A DNA stretch of 64,000 bases from the NCBI GenBank assembly GCA_002077065.1, contig NAJO01000002.1, forward strand, positions 868,001-932,000, given 5' to 3'. The notes under the pieces are model-generated. The model had not been told where the DNA came from and did no database searches. It saw nothing but the letters and a program-made list of their open reading frames with translations. Below are positions 1-11,411 of this stretch, in pieces (position 1 is the stretch's first letter; the number at the start of each line of letters is the position of its first letter). The translations under genes were made by a program, and so were the position numbers. Source of the DNA: Cryoendolithus antarcticus (taxonomy: Eukaryota > Ascomycota > Dothideomycetes > Cladosporiales > Cladosporiaceae).

Positions 1-514
1 TTGTAGCAATGGAACGACGGAGAATCAGGAACCGCTGATCATTTCTTCCAAGTCCTGAGGCCATCGTGAGGGGAAATGACAAGAGGAGATGGACTGAGTT
101 GGCTGGCTCGTCGTACGTAGCTTACCTACGCTTGATGTATAATCTGAGGCAAGCTCACAGCGCTCGCATGGGCTGACTTCGTTGTCTTGCGGTTCATGTG
201 GACTGCTGAACAGCCTGTTTACTGTAGCTCTTACTCTGCTGCTGTGGAGTTGCAGGAATGTTGAGCAATGGCAATCAGTCGACGACTGTGCGCCACTACC
301 GCTGCTGCGCCAAGCTTCGTGCCGGACTTGGTTGCTCTCTACGCAACGAGCCGATGGCCACGAGCACTCCAAGGTAGGCAAAATATGATAGTCTTCTATA
401 TGCCCCGCGATGAACCGTGAATTCGAAGAGTAACGATACGAGCAACACTGAAGAGCGAAGAAAACGCAAGAAGGAATATTAAGGGCATGTGACCCAGGAA
501 CAGCAATGCTCGAC

Positions 515-612
515 CTCTTGCAGGAATTGAACTCACGACTTCGGGATGCTCGAGAGCCACTATTCGATGAAGATTAGTATCATGTAACCGTTGCGACACC
601 GTGGCAAGCGGC
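515..612 (-). pseudogene. tRNA-like remnant (A/B-box motifs)
   Basis: Read on the minus strand this stretch carries an A-box-like segment (TGTCGCAACGG) and, about 70 nt further on, a B-box-like segment (AGTTCAATTCC), with a long variable-arm-like insert between them, as in class II tRNAs. A five-pair acceptor-like helix (CTTGC with GCAAG) is possible, but the T stem does not pair and no 7-nt anticodon loop with U33 can be placed. I read it as a decayed tRNA or tRNA-derived element rather than a working gene. Confidence 0.25.
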
Positions 613-1147
613 GGCGACAGCAATGAGTACTAATCCGGACGGCGCTAGTGGGCCATCATGCAACGGAGGCTGTTGAATCTCCAAGCAGCATTGATCGAGC
701 CTCTGGAGAAGGACCACACAAGCAGCGAAGACGCAGGAGCGCAAGATGCTGAGCTCACGAGAGGCGGACAACGATCTGGAGAGGACTGGTTGGATCCTGG
801 AGTGTGGAGAGGACTCTGAGATCAGAGACTCGCGAGGCCAGGTACAATGGACGGACGTACGAGACGTGGAGCTCTGGTCGTTTCGGCGTGGGACGTCGAT
901 CCTTGCGCTTCGATGAAAAGGATCCCGCAAGTCGTGCGTGTCCAAGGCACTCTCCGGAACCTGCAGGATGTGTAAAAGCGCGGCATGCTTTTGTAAGTCA
1001 TTGCCGTATAATCCGGAAAACAGCGGGTCTGATTTTACATGCCACAGTCGCAGTCCTCCTCCGGCTGTATCGAGTCACGCTGGTAATAGCCTCTGTGGCG
1101 AAGCGGTGGTGAGTATACTGTCTCTTTTCTTCTTTTGCTTTCGCACG

Positions 1148-1222
1148 TATTTGAACCCGACTGAGATGAGACTCGCACCTCACGCTACGACGACGTGTCC
1201 CACCGATACTAGCCTCGAGTCA
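1148..1222 (-). pseudogene. Second tRNA-like remnant
   Basis: On the minus strand a D-loop/A-box-like segment (GGCTAGTATCGGTGGG) is followed by a short anticodon-stem-like hairpin and a B-box-like GGGTTCAAATAC. The putative anticodon loop lacks U33 and the T stem is broken, so a functional tRNA is unlikely. It lies about 540 bp from a similar remnant in the same orientation. Confidence 0.25.
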
Positions 1223-3873
1223 TCAAGGACACAAAGCCACTTTAACGGCCAAGCATTTCTTATCCTTCTCGAGGCATAGTACGCGAGCGCGAAAACGGCA
1301 TGTTCCGACTAGGCTTTGGTAGTGCTGCATCTGCATAGAGTTCGGTCGCTGGTCGAAGCATGCCCATCCGTTGCCGATGGCCGTTCCGGAGATCCGTTCC
1401 TCGGAGCAGACGTGCGGTAGCATTGCCTCCGAGACGGCAAGACCACACCGCGGAGAATGTAGGCGTAGGCGCCATGCATGGTGGCGAAGGTATGTGGAGC
1501 GAAGACTTTCGAGGGAACTTCAAGCCGTAGTGACCGCTGCAGTGAGAGTAATGCAGGAGGACGCCGAGAGGTGCGGAGACGCGCTGTTGTGTGCTGCTCT
1601 GCAATTACCTGCCCACTGACTGGGCCCGACGCTGCATCTTCGGCAACGTTTGCTGGTGGAATTGCATGTCAGTCACCTCCTGGTGGTGCCCGCTGTGTGG
1701 GTGAATAGAATTGCGTCTAGTCGCTGCAGTCGTGGGAGGCAGGCAACCCGAGGGGATGCCGTTATGCCACCGAATTGACGTTACGATGTAGAGAGGCAGC
1801 CTCGGAGCTGCACTCCCTGATGCTTTGCACAGCAAAGACGATGTGCCGTGTCGCACCCGCGGTCAAGATGGCGGTGCAACAGCGAGGAGGTGTAGTTCAT
1901 ACCAAGCTTTCTTTGAAACAGCAGCTTTACCCGACCCCTGTGGACTGATCTTACTGTACTTCTCGATCACGCTGACCAAATCGGCATGGGATACCAAACA
2001 CCAGCACCCCAAATCCACCTCTACATACCTGCAAATGAGCTGAGTATCATCGAGTCCCTTGGTGGACGTGTTGCTGCAAAGCTGTGCAGACCAATGCTGG
2101 ACAGCGAGCACGATCCTCCTGAACCGTGCGACCGTCATCGCGGCATAAGCCACCTGCGTCTCTGCGCAGACTTTGTATGCTCACGCGACCCCATCCTGAA
2201 GCGCACATGGTGAGTATATTGAGCCAGCCGTCTAGCAACATTGCGACAAAAGTATCATGCACACGGCGAAGCTGCCGTTCAGGCAAAGCTGAACTCAGAC
2301 ACATTCTCCACCAAAACTGGGAAAGGCATGACAGAAATTCCACCAATGGGGTCTGTAACCACCTTCCTCCAAGGCCCTTGATGTGAATACTGTACAGTGC
2401 AAGCTCACGAACTTTGGTACGCCGTTTTGTCCCCATTCGTTACTTCGGGCCACCTGACGGATCTCAGAACGCAGCCACATTCCCATGTGCCATTAGCTTA
2501 CACCTTGATATGGATAGGAGCGAGATACTGACGAGAAAGCGCCGCTTCGCACAACTTAGGCTTTGCAGATTGAAGACCCCACACGGCATCCACCTTCAGC
2601 ACCACTAAGGGTCCCGCATCGGTGTAAGCATAACACATACACTCCACTGCATAAAAGGTCTGGCTTGCGGTTGGCCTTTCATCTCGGGAATCGTCGGGCG
2701 GTATATGTGGCTCTTGACTCGTTGCAATAGCGCGATAGCTTGCGAAGAGGGTCGTTCACGGTCTAGAACAGGTCGGCTACGCGGACACCGCTAGACCCTA
2801 AGCACGCAACCCGATGTACGCTCTACGGTCATGCCTCCGGTGTGCTGTAAGATGTAACTTGCCGTAGCGCAGCCTTCTTTCTCTCGGATAGCTGAGATCC
2901 GACCGGTAGTAAAGAAGGTTCGGCTCTTCACGCAGCGATCATGGCGCTCTGCGATCCGCGCTAGGGCCAAGCTAACATCCATCTCGAAAGCGTGACCACG
3001 AGGATCAATGCAGTGCTTGCTCAGTGACATTCCAGCGATCCGGACGTGTTCGAACCCTCGACGGGCAAGTTCCGCTATTCGTCCATGCGGTACCGGTAAT
3101 TTTGTCCCCCGTGGCAGTCGGATTCTGGACACTACAGGCGGCTTTGTGAAGCGCCACAACGCGGGCCATCACGATCTGTGTTCAGACGTCTGAAGGTATC
3201 AAGTCCTCAGAGAGCACAAAATGAGCAGCAGAGCCCACCACAGCGGCACTAGCGTACATGAAGAGCGCAAAGGGCAGTTCCGCTCTCCTATGCTTATCCG
3301 AGATACGATCTAGGCAGGTCTGCCAGGACTCCGGCACTCGGGCATGAACGGTCCTTGGCCATGGCAAATCGGGGTATCGATAGGCGAGCCTTCCGAACCC
3401 TAAGGCTGGCCACATGCGCTATGAGTGATCCAGTGGCACGAGCCAACAATCAAGAGTGGCCCGAGCGAAAATCAACGACGACTGAAGCTAGTCTTCGTCG
3501 ATAAAGCGAGTCATGGTCGACGAGGGTGAGTGATGCGGGCTGCGAAGATATGTTGTTCGTAGACCATACTGACACATGCGATTTGTTGATGTCAGGGCAG
3601 CTGAAAGTTTTGTTTCAAGGGACTAATACTCCGAGGGCTGCTATACCTCTGCTTCGCTGCTGTCGAGTTTATCATACATACGTACATACCAAACCGAGGT
3701 GATCCTCCCTGCAGCGTCGATGTAGACGAATGCTCCCGCATTCAAACCCCCGGTCCTCCCTAACGAGCGCCTTGCAAATTCCGTGTTGCGTGCTGCGTGT
3801 TGCCGTCCCAATCATACCATGCCGTGAATACCATAGACCCGACTCCTTCACTTCCGCAACGATGACATTGCGA

Positions 3874-6631
3874 TCAGCCCCTCTGGCCACGCCTTGACTT
3901 CGCCGAACGTTCAATTCGATGCTGTCCGTTCCCGGGATAGCCGATGTAGCCCTGATGACTTGCACGTCGCGGTCCATGGGCATAGCCCTTCTGACCTACA
4001 CCACCAGCGAAGACGCCCTCAGCAGCATTGACGGGCACGAAACCTGACATGCGGCGTTGAGGCTGCATGCGAGGTTGGAGTCCGAGGCTATATGGGCCAG
4101 GTGCTGCCGTAGGGACAAGAGCGGGCACAAAGCGCGGCGACATGACCGGGAAAGGCGCGATGGTCACATTGTTGACCGGCGCGGAGGCCGTTCTGAAAGG
4201 CGGCTGGAGATGAGCGTGGTGATTCGGTGGTGCCGGGTCGTGAGAGTAAGAGCCTGCTGCGCCAGGCGGCAAGGCAAAATTGAAAGCCGCATACGGTTGC
4301 GGTGTATAGGACTGGAGGTTAGTATCTTCCAGTAAGAACGTACCGGAGTTGCCCATGACGGCATCGCCGGAGAGATCGAGAAGCGGTGTCGGTGGCATGG
4401 TAAGAGCAGGATGAAAAGGATAATGAGCGATGTGCTCGCTATTACTCCGTGACATTGCGTGGGCTTCCTCGACAACAGCGAGACGCTCTTGCCGTCGGTG
4501 ACCCAGCTGCATGAGACCGTCGGAGATGTGCTGCACAGCCAGCGCGGCGAGCTTGTGCACGCCGTTGCGCTGCATCTCATCAAACACGACGAAGGCTTGG
4601 TTGACGAGCCATTCGTTATTCTCGTTGGAAGTCTCCCAGGCGTCAAGAATCAAGATCATCGCCGCGTTGAACGCTTGCTGGCCCAGTGTCCAACAGATGA
4701 GCACAGCAGGATTGCGATGCCGGAAGAAAAGGAAAGTCTGCAAAAGGTGAATGGAAGAGTTGACGACCAGCGCCCGGCCACGTATGGGTGCTGGATGTAG
4801 GAGGCTGTCGCCTCCAGTTGTCGAAGGGGTATATGTCGTACTGGTGAAGCTTGTAGTGAAGCTGTTCTGCATAGTTGGTGGAGAATTTGAGGCAGAGTGC
4901 TGTGTCCTCTCCACCCGTTGCCGATTGAGCAACACAATGAAGGACTGAACCTTTGCAAACAACGCTGGGTAATGTCAGTGGCGGGTCATATCAATGCGTC
5001 GTTGCGTAGTCGACTTACTAGCAGCCATGACATCGAGTGGCCAATCTGGTAGGACGGTGTCCTCCCTTGACCAGCTTTCGTTGAATTGTAACGACTCTGG
5101 CATGGTGTCCCACAGTCCCATTAGCTTGTCCGTGAACTCGTCGATCCTGCCCACGCTCATCATGCCATCGCTACTCAGGATCTGCCTCGCCAGTATCGTG
5201 AAGTGGTCGGCGAATTCACCAAGTCGCAACACAGTCATGTCGGTCGTCAATGGCTCAGGTGGAGGACAGTCGCCCAGGCCCGAGATACCAAGTGGTCTTC
5301 CCAGCGTCACCGAATACTGCTGATCCATGTGAAGCATCCACCACCATAATGACTGTCGGATCGTACATTCGCGAAGAGGTGGAACAGGGTCGAGACTCTT
5401 CGGATTGCGATGGAGCCCTATCGAGTGTGCCATGCGAATTGTATTACCAAACAAAGTCCATGCATCGAGGAAGCGACCACTGTTTGTCAAGTATGGTCCC
5501 AACATGATGAGTGTTTGTACGCCCAGTAGTGTTGGTCGACTCATAAAGGAGGCGTTGCGTAGTGCTTGCATGCAGGCAGCGACTGAGAGGTTGTCAGCAT
5601 CATGAAAGGGGTATCGGAAGCAGCGTGACGAACGGTAGCAATCGCCCCGCCGGGCGGCATCCTCGACGGCACCCTCGATCCATTGCTCACCGCTGCGATC
5701 GTGGACGCCCATCTGCATTCCCGTGGCAAGCGTCGCAAAGATCAATGCAAGCATATTCGAGTTGTTTTCCATTCGTGCTGGATCTTCGCCAGCTTCATCG
5801 AGGAATCGACCCACCTCCTTCTTCGTAACTTCGTCGGGCATGTGCGGGAATGAGCAAGACTGTGCCCGCTTCGAGAAGAGATCGAGACACTCGAACACCT
5901 CTTCACGCGGCGGTAAAAGCATCAGTAGCGCGGCAGTGGTATTGTCGCCGACTCTCATCATCGGGAAAGGATACATTGAGCCCTGCGGCGGGTACATATC
6001 CTGACCCTTTGGCATGGTATGCGTCAAGGAGTGATTCCCGACTTGCAGATTTGCGAACTGTGACATGTTAGTCATTCTTGTACTGATCGGACGATATGAC
6101 AACGATCACTAACGTCGGAGACGATACTCGCTAGCCCGGGGGTGCCAAAGTATATGTTGTCGATGCGATCACTCGTCCGGAATCGACGTTGCTTCGCAGC
6201 AGTCGCACGCGAGACGACTTTCGAACCGGTGCCGTCTGGGGATTCATCGGCGTCGACCTCATCACCAGAGTACAATAAGCGAGCATCGCGCAGGCGTTCC
6301 TTCAGTTTTTGGTTCTCGGAACGAAGCTTTCGGATCTCATACGACTGCTGTATAGGACTGTAGTCGTTGCCTTCGCCGACGATGAATTCGCACTCCTTGG
6401 GGTGTCCACGGGCACAGCATGCCGAACAAGGTTTCGTACGATCGCACTGTGCAACCATAAGCACCCATACTTGTGGGTATGCAACCTCCCGGTACGACTA
6501 ACCTTGACCTTTCTTTCACGGCACTTGGTGCACGAGAGAAGCTGTCGAGGTTGTGGTTTCTTCTTGGGATTGGACGGGTCTTGTAATGATGCTGGTTCTG
6601 TTGGTCCATAGCCTGACCAAGAAGAAGTCAT
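3874..6631 (-). CDS. Zn2Cys6 fungal-specific transcription factor
   Basis: Probable nuclear regulator of 863 residues in four exons: 6503-6631, 6114-6446, 5019-6057 and 3874-4964, with introns of 54-56 nt. The binuclear zinc cluster has cysteines at about 34, 37, 44, 50, 53 and 62. The first intron falls exactly between the third-cysteine-preceding KVK and Cys44, so the finger exists only in spliced mRNA. A leucine/arginine-rich coiled coil follows at about 79-102, as in dimerising Gal4-type factors. Residues about 200-470 resemble the fungal_trans middle homology region (for example the segment GRPLGISGLGDCPPPEP). The C-terminal third is rich in Pro, Ala, Asn and His and looks disordered, typical of an activation region. 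The target pathway cannot be told: no gene nearby suggests a dedicated cluster. Splice phases all agree, so the gene model is firm. Confidence 0.9.
6447..6502 (-). other. Intron splitting the zinc cluster
   Basis: This 56-nt intron (GTTAGT...TTGCACAG on the minus strand) is phase 0 and separates CTKCRERKVK from CDRTKPC. Reading through it destroys the third cysteine onward, so retention would yield a protein without DNA binding. Confidence 0.85.
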
Positions 6632-9600
6632 GTCGAAAGACTCATCGATTGCTGACTCGACAAAGTTCGCAATAAACTAAAGCTCCAAGTTGAGTCGATC
6701 CCCAAAATGACGGGACAGGAGATACATAAGCGAAGATGCACAGCATGAGATTCAACCAGGTCTCCGGGACTGCCACTCGATCAAGTCATGTACGATAATA
6801 GACACCTGTCTGGCTGACTCCTTTGAGGAGCATGGAGATCGATTGGCCCTTGCCAGGTGCAGATGTGCCGCTCACCCGCATGATCGTGGCTAACGGTAGT
6901 GGATCTAGGGACGCATTATTGGGGCGTGAACGATGTCAATCCTCGCGGCGTTCAGTCAGAGCGTAGCGCAACAGGTAAGTTGTGGGGACTGTGGCAGTGA
7001 GACATCGCGCGACCCCCGACAGTGAGCATGACACCTTCGATGATATGCTCGCCGTCCAAAAGACCTGCTTCATCCAACCTCGAGGTCCTCAAGAACGACT
7101 TACTACGCGTGCATCTGAGATCGTATCGCAGTAGCAAGTTCGGCTTCCTCTGAGGGCCGGAATAGACGGAGTTGGTGTATCCCACTACTCCACCGTAGCA
7201 CGCAAACGCCTCTGAGATAGGTGCTTCGAAGCGATCACCCATGGCAGGTGGGGTACACTAACGATCTGAACGATGAAAGAAGCGTGCTCAGTCTTTTCCA
7301 GTGACTTGCGCCATAGCCATACGGTTGCGCGCCAAAGCCCTGCAGCGCGTGTCAACAGTACTGCATCGCTGCATAGCATCACAAGTTGGATGTCAGGGTT
7401 CGATGTTGGTCCGGGGAAGCGGCATACAACGACGATGCCTCCAAAGCATTCGCCTAACAAAAGTCTACCGGCCCGCCCCTCGGGGACATTCTCCCATATG
7501 TGGGCGACGACCCATACTTTGCAAGAATGTAGGCCTGGCCGTTTACCCTGCAGGTAGCGTAATAGAGACGGAGCTAGTGACAATGTGGAGTCGCCACGTC
7601 GAGACCATTCGATCGGCAGGACAGCACTGCCAAACCTTCGTGAGGACGCTACCGGACATGTATGAGGGTGCAACGGTTTCGACGCCTCTAGCGGAGAGAC
7701 CGTCCGCTCCGCTCTCCGTTGCTGTCTCCTTCCATCTAGAGCCGAGGTCTTGGACCCTGGACCGAGTGCAGTAGAGTCAGATTCACCAGTGCTCGTTTGC
7801 AAGACAGCGCAACTCTCAGCGATCGCACGTTTCCTTCCACGATAGCGGTTGCCAGTGGGGTGCGTGATGACAGTTCAGCGTGCACTATGGCGCAACAGCC
7901 CTGCCGATCTCGAGGCGCCACATGGACCAAGCATGATCCCAGGCCGCCGGCTCGGGATGGCGATGGTATCGGGACGCCGAATCGGCGGCCTATACAGCTC
8001 GACGGCAAATCGGCAATCTGTATAGCAGGGCCAACAGAACGATAAGCTCCCGTGTCGTAGGGTCATCTTCGTTGTGCTTTACCAGCATAGCTCCCGTGAA
8101 TGCAGCACATGCTCCTGAGCATTGCGAGTCGGATCGGTTGTTCCGACGGTGGTCAAGATGCCGTGTAACAATGGACGGCGCCACCTCGCAACGATCTGGT
8201 GGGGCTGCTGCTTGGGCAGTGCCTTTGGGAACGAGCCGCATGGCAGCATTTCCCCCCGCAGCGGCATTCTTGTTGCACACAGAGCAACGCTGCACGCTAA
8301 GAATGCGCCAAGCTCTTTCCGATGGCGATGGCGTTAGTGGCGTTTTATGGCAGGTCTCTAACGATTGACCCGCCCACATACCGGCGCCGACTTATCTGCG
8401 TGTGCAAGTGTGCAGGAAGGAGACTGATTGGAAGGCTGCGTGTGTGCACCATGTGAGACTAACCGTGGAATCGTCGATGCTAATGGAATCAGGGGTACGG
8501 TCATTAACTCCAGACCATCTCCCTTAGGCCGTTGGTGCAGTGAGTGTAGCATTGCTTGCATAGGTCAGCCAACATTGACGTATTGGACGTTACGCTTGCA
8601 GCAACTGACAAGTCTACGGACGCCGCCGTGGGCCGTGGCTTCTTCCGCGATATCGCTGATGACATTGGTTCGACCTCACCTGACGAGATTTGACATGCGG
8701 AGCTCTGCCCGCCTTCCCCTAGACTCGTCTATATGCTTTAGTGCGCAATCAACCATGCTTTCTTGGCCGGGAGGGGAGCGGAGCCCTGCTTTGGGTTGTT
8801 GCCGAGGTGGCACGGAAGATTGCATATTCTGACCTCTGACTGTCGGTTGAAGGTACAACACGATTGCGTGTACACCAATTCCATGCTTCGCTCACGAGTA
8901 ACGCGAGTTGCAGATTGAAGATCTTGGACAAGTCTTATGTGCTGGTCTACTTACTTGCATTGAGCAGTACAGCCATTTCGTGCGCTGGCTACTATTGGCT
9001 GCAGTTTACAAGCCAGATTCTCCACCTCGCTACAATACTCTAGCTACTATATGCGCATTCGCTACTACGCGCAAACTGCGCAGCCAACGCAGCATTCAAT
9101 TCATCATCACTAGGTACTACTGAAGCATGATGGTGTGTGCATTTCCGCGATCTGGGTCTTGGACATGGCATGTGACCGCCGTATGTCATCCATGTCTCCA
9201 CAGCTGACACGCAGCGCAACTGTAAGCGAGAGCTGGGGTCCAACGGACGCTAGGGCAACGCTCTCAGCCCCAATGAGAGCTCCTGTACAGTGCATGTTGC
9301 CAGACCGTCGCGCAGAATGCGGTACCCGAACGCGAGATCGGATCGCCAGGCACATCCGCGGCACAGTCACCAGCTCGCCCATGACAAGTGCATGACAGCG
9401 GACTCGAGTCCTAACGCGCAGCGCCCCGATCCTCTGCATAAGGGCATATGCAGTGTCTATAGTGCACACGCTATGGATTCAAGGATCCTACCGGACCCAC
9501 TCAGCAATACACTTTGTCGCGTAGCATGGTTAAATGGAGATATCATCGAAGGTTCATGTTTAGATCCACCGATCGTCTGGCCCGAAGCGTTAGTTGCGCG

Positions 9601-11089
9601 GCGCAGAGCAAGCACCCGCGCCGCAATACCCTGATCGCAATCAACTAGCCTGCGATCGATGTGTTTTAGCACGTCACGCATTTATTCGGTTAAGCGCTAA
9701 TGTGGAAGCTGGAGGTGAGACATCGGGGGCCGCGACAACGTTCGAGACAGCGTTCGAGACGGAGGCGGAGAGGACTCCGCTTTCGAGATTATAATGTCTT
9801 GGCCGAAGAAGACCGGTCGCCATTCCATCGCTCCAACACTCCGTTTGATTATGCAATCTTCGCTTACATGCGGTATGTCGCTTCCAATACCTGACTTATT
9901 ACACGGTCTTCGCCTACACGCGTAAGCGCTCTGGACTGATGAAGCATTGCTGGTATGACGGCCGTAAAGGATAACGCTCGTCATGATATTCTAGATCAGT
10001 CTCCCTGTGTGCCGAATGAATCACACTTGAACAGTGGTGGGCTGTCGTCGCACAAAGCTCGGAGTGTGGTACTCGAGCTTTCCGGAGATTGCCTCCATCA
10101 AACCCTAGGGAGATTGCATACCGACCGCATGCATAGGTGCAATGTGAGGACATCTGGGTGAGGCTCAATGTGGGACGGTGTATCTTCGTTAGTCCTGATC
10201 GAGGGAAGGTATCGCGAGTCTTCATACAGCCTCCCCGCCCCCAATTACCCATTCATGTGCCATGAACATTAGCTCTGTCTCGAACATGCCGCCATGCAGC
10301 CGGTGGTAGGGTCCACTGTGGAACGGCGTATGCCGGACCCAGTCAGCGGAACTGTAATGCAGCTTTCAACAACCACATGCACCCGAGTCATGTACTACGA
10401 GCATTGCCTCTGTCTCGAAGACACCGACATGCAATAGCTACTATCGGAAGCAACGCCACTCATCCGAACGGCGCCGTATGTCAGCTCGGATCGGATGCGT
10501 CTTCAACGCTGCGCTGCCGTGGCCACTGATCTGCTTTCCAGCGCCGAGATTACAAGGCTCAAGACCACGGCTCCGACATCTTACTGGAACTTGTTTTCCA
10601 AGCCGCTTCGATTTACGATGGAGACGGCTGAGCCTCGGCTCCCTGATCGTATCTGAATCCTGGTTGGCGGGTCGGCCAAAGCGTGAGGTTTCTAGAGACC
10701 AGGACCGCACTGCCGATACAGCAAACAGAATGAGAGAGCTTTGAAACGTGATACTCCTTGCAATGAGCTGAGGAGAAGAAGAAGCCAGCACGGCACGCAG
10801 AATGGCTACCTCTACCATTCCCAGATCATCATTTCCATCTCATGTGCTCCGTGGAATCGACACGAACATCTATCGTAGCATCGTCAATCGTCTCAGACCA
10901 CGGTCCATGCTGAAAAGCCACAGCCGCCCAAAGATGCATTGCCCCGGGCCAGGATGCCATTCCAAAGTCATGAATCTGTTGCCTTTTCCCTGCAGAAATA
11001 GTATCAAGACGCTCAAGCTACTGCAATATTGCAGAGCCGCGATCCCTCATCTCTGGCTGCTTCTCCAAAAGAGCGTCGCGCCTGCGACA
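6632..11089. other. Gene-poor interval of about 4.5 kb
   Basis: Open frames up to 205 codons exist (for example 7185-7802, minus) but have no domain, no signal peptide and no intron-consistent extension, and they overlap frames on the other strand. A few weak, diverged direct repeats are visible: CGTTCGAGAC-type doublets near 9740-9765, related CTTCGCNTACA segments near 9857-9925, and two CTCTGTCTCGAA-containing stretches near 10273 and 10410. They suggest old, mutated repeat DNA. I see no gene I can support. Confidence 0.55.
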
Positions 11090-11411
11090 GTGTTTCACCA
11101 ATGGCAGTGCTTGTCGAAGATACCTCGGTGAAGACCCAAACAGGACACTGCGCAAATGATGGCATAGGGCCGTTCAGTCTCCTGCGCATGCGGAATTGCC
11201 ATTTTACTCCTGAACGACATGTATCGGGCAGCATCCCGGCCCCTTCGCAGTATTTCGCCCAAAGCAGTGGTTATCCATGGTATCTCGGTGAAGACCCAAA
11301 TAGAACGCTGCGCAAAGCATGGCACAAGGACCTTCAGCCTCCTGCGCATGTGAATATGCCATCTCATTCCTGAACGACATGTACCGGGCAGCTTCCTGGC
11401 CCCTTCACGTA
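11090..11411. repeat. 160-bp tandem duplication at 3' end of FYVE/RING gene
   Basis: Two diverged units lie head to tail with a period of exactly 160 bp, about 11091-11250 and 11251-11410. Shared blocks include CTCGGTGAAGACCCAAA (11125 and 11285), CCTGCGCATG and CCTGAACGACATGTA. Identity is roughly 80% by eye. The right unit contains the stop codon and last codons of the FYVE/RING gene (stop at 11364-11366), so the left unit is a copy of that gene's 3' end and immediate 3' flank. Confidence 0.8.

Larger units (their letters stand above)
1..3873. other. Gene-poor left flank
   Basis: No reading frame here has a recognisable domain, a convincing start with fungal splice sites, or sustained coding character. 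The longest open frames are about 100-130 codons and overlap one another on both strands, as chance frames do. The only structured signals seen are two decayed tRNA-like stretches (near 515-612 and 1148-1222, minus strand) and a short CATA-type microsatellite at about 3671-3689. The 3' end of the Zn2Cys6 regulator closes the interval. Confidence 0.6.

Noticed and set aside
2791..3159. 122-codon minus-strand frame with some ordered-looking segments
   Set aside because: No recognisable family, no splice-supported extension, and frames on the opposite strand overlap; chance is the simpler explanation.
7185..7802. 205-codon minus-strand frame in the gene-poor interval
   Set aside because: No domain, signal peptide or conserved-looking block; residue use is like that of random frames at this GC content, and plus-strand frames of similar size overlap it.
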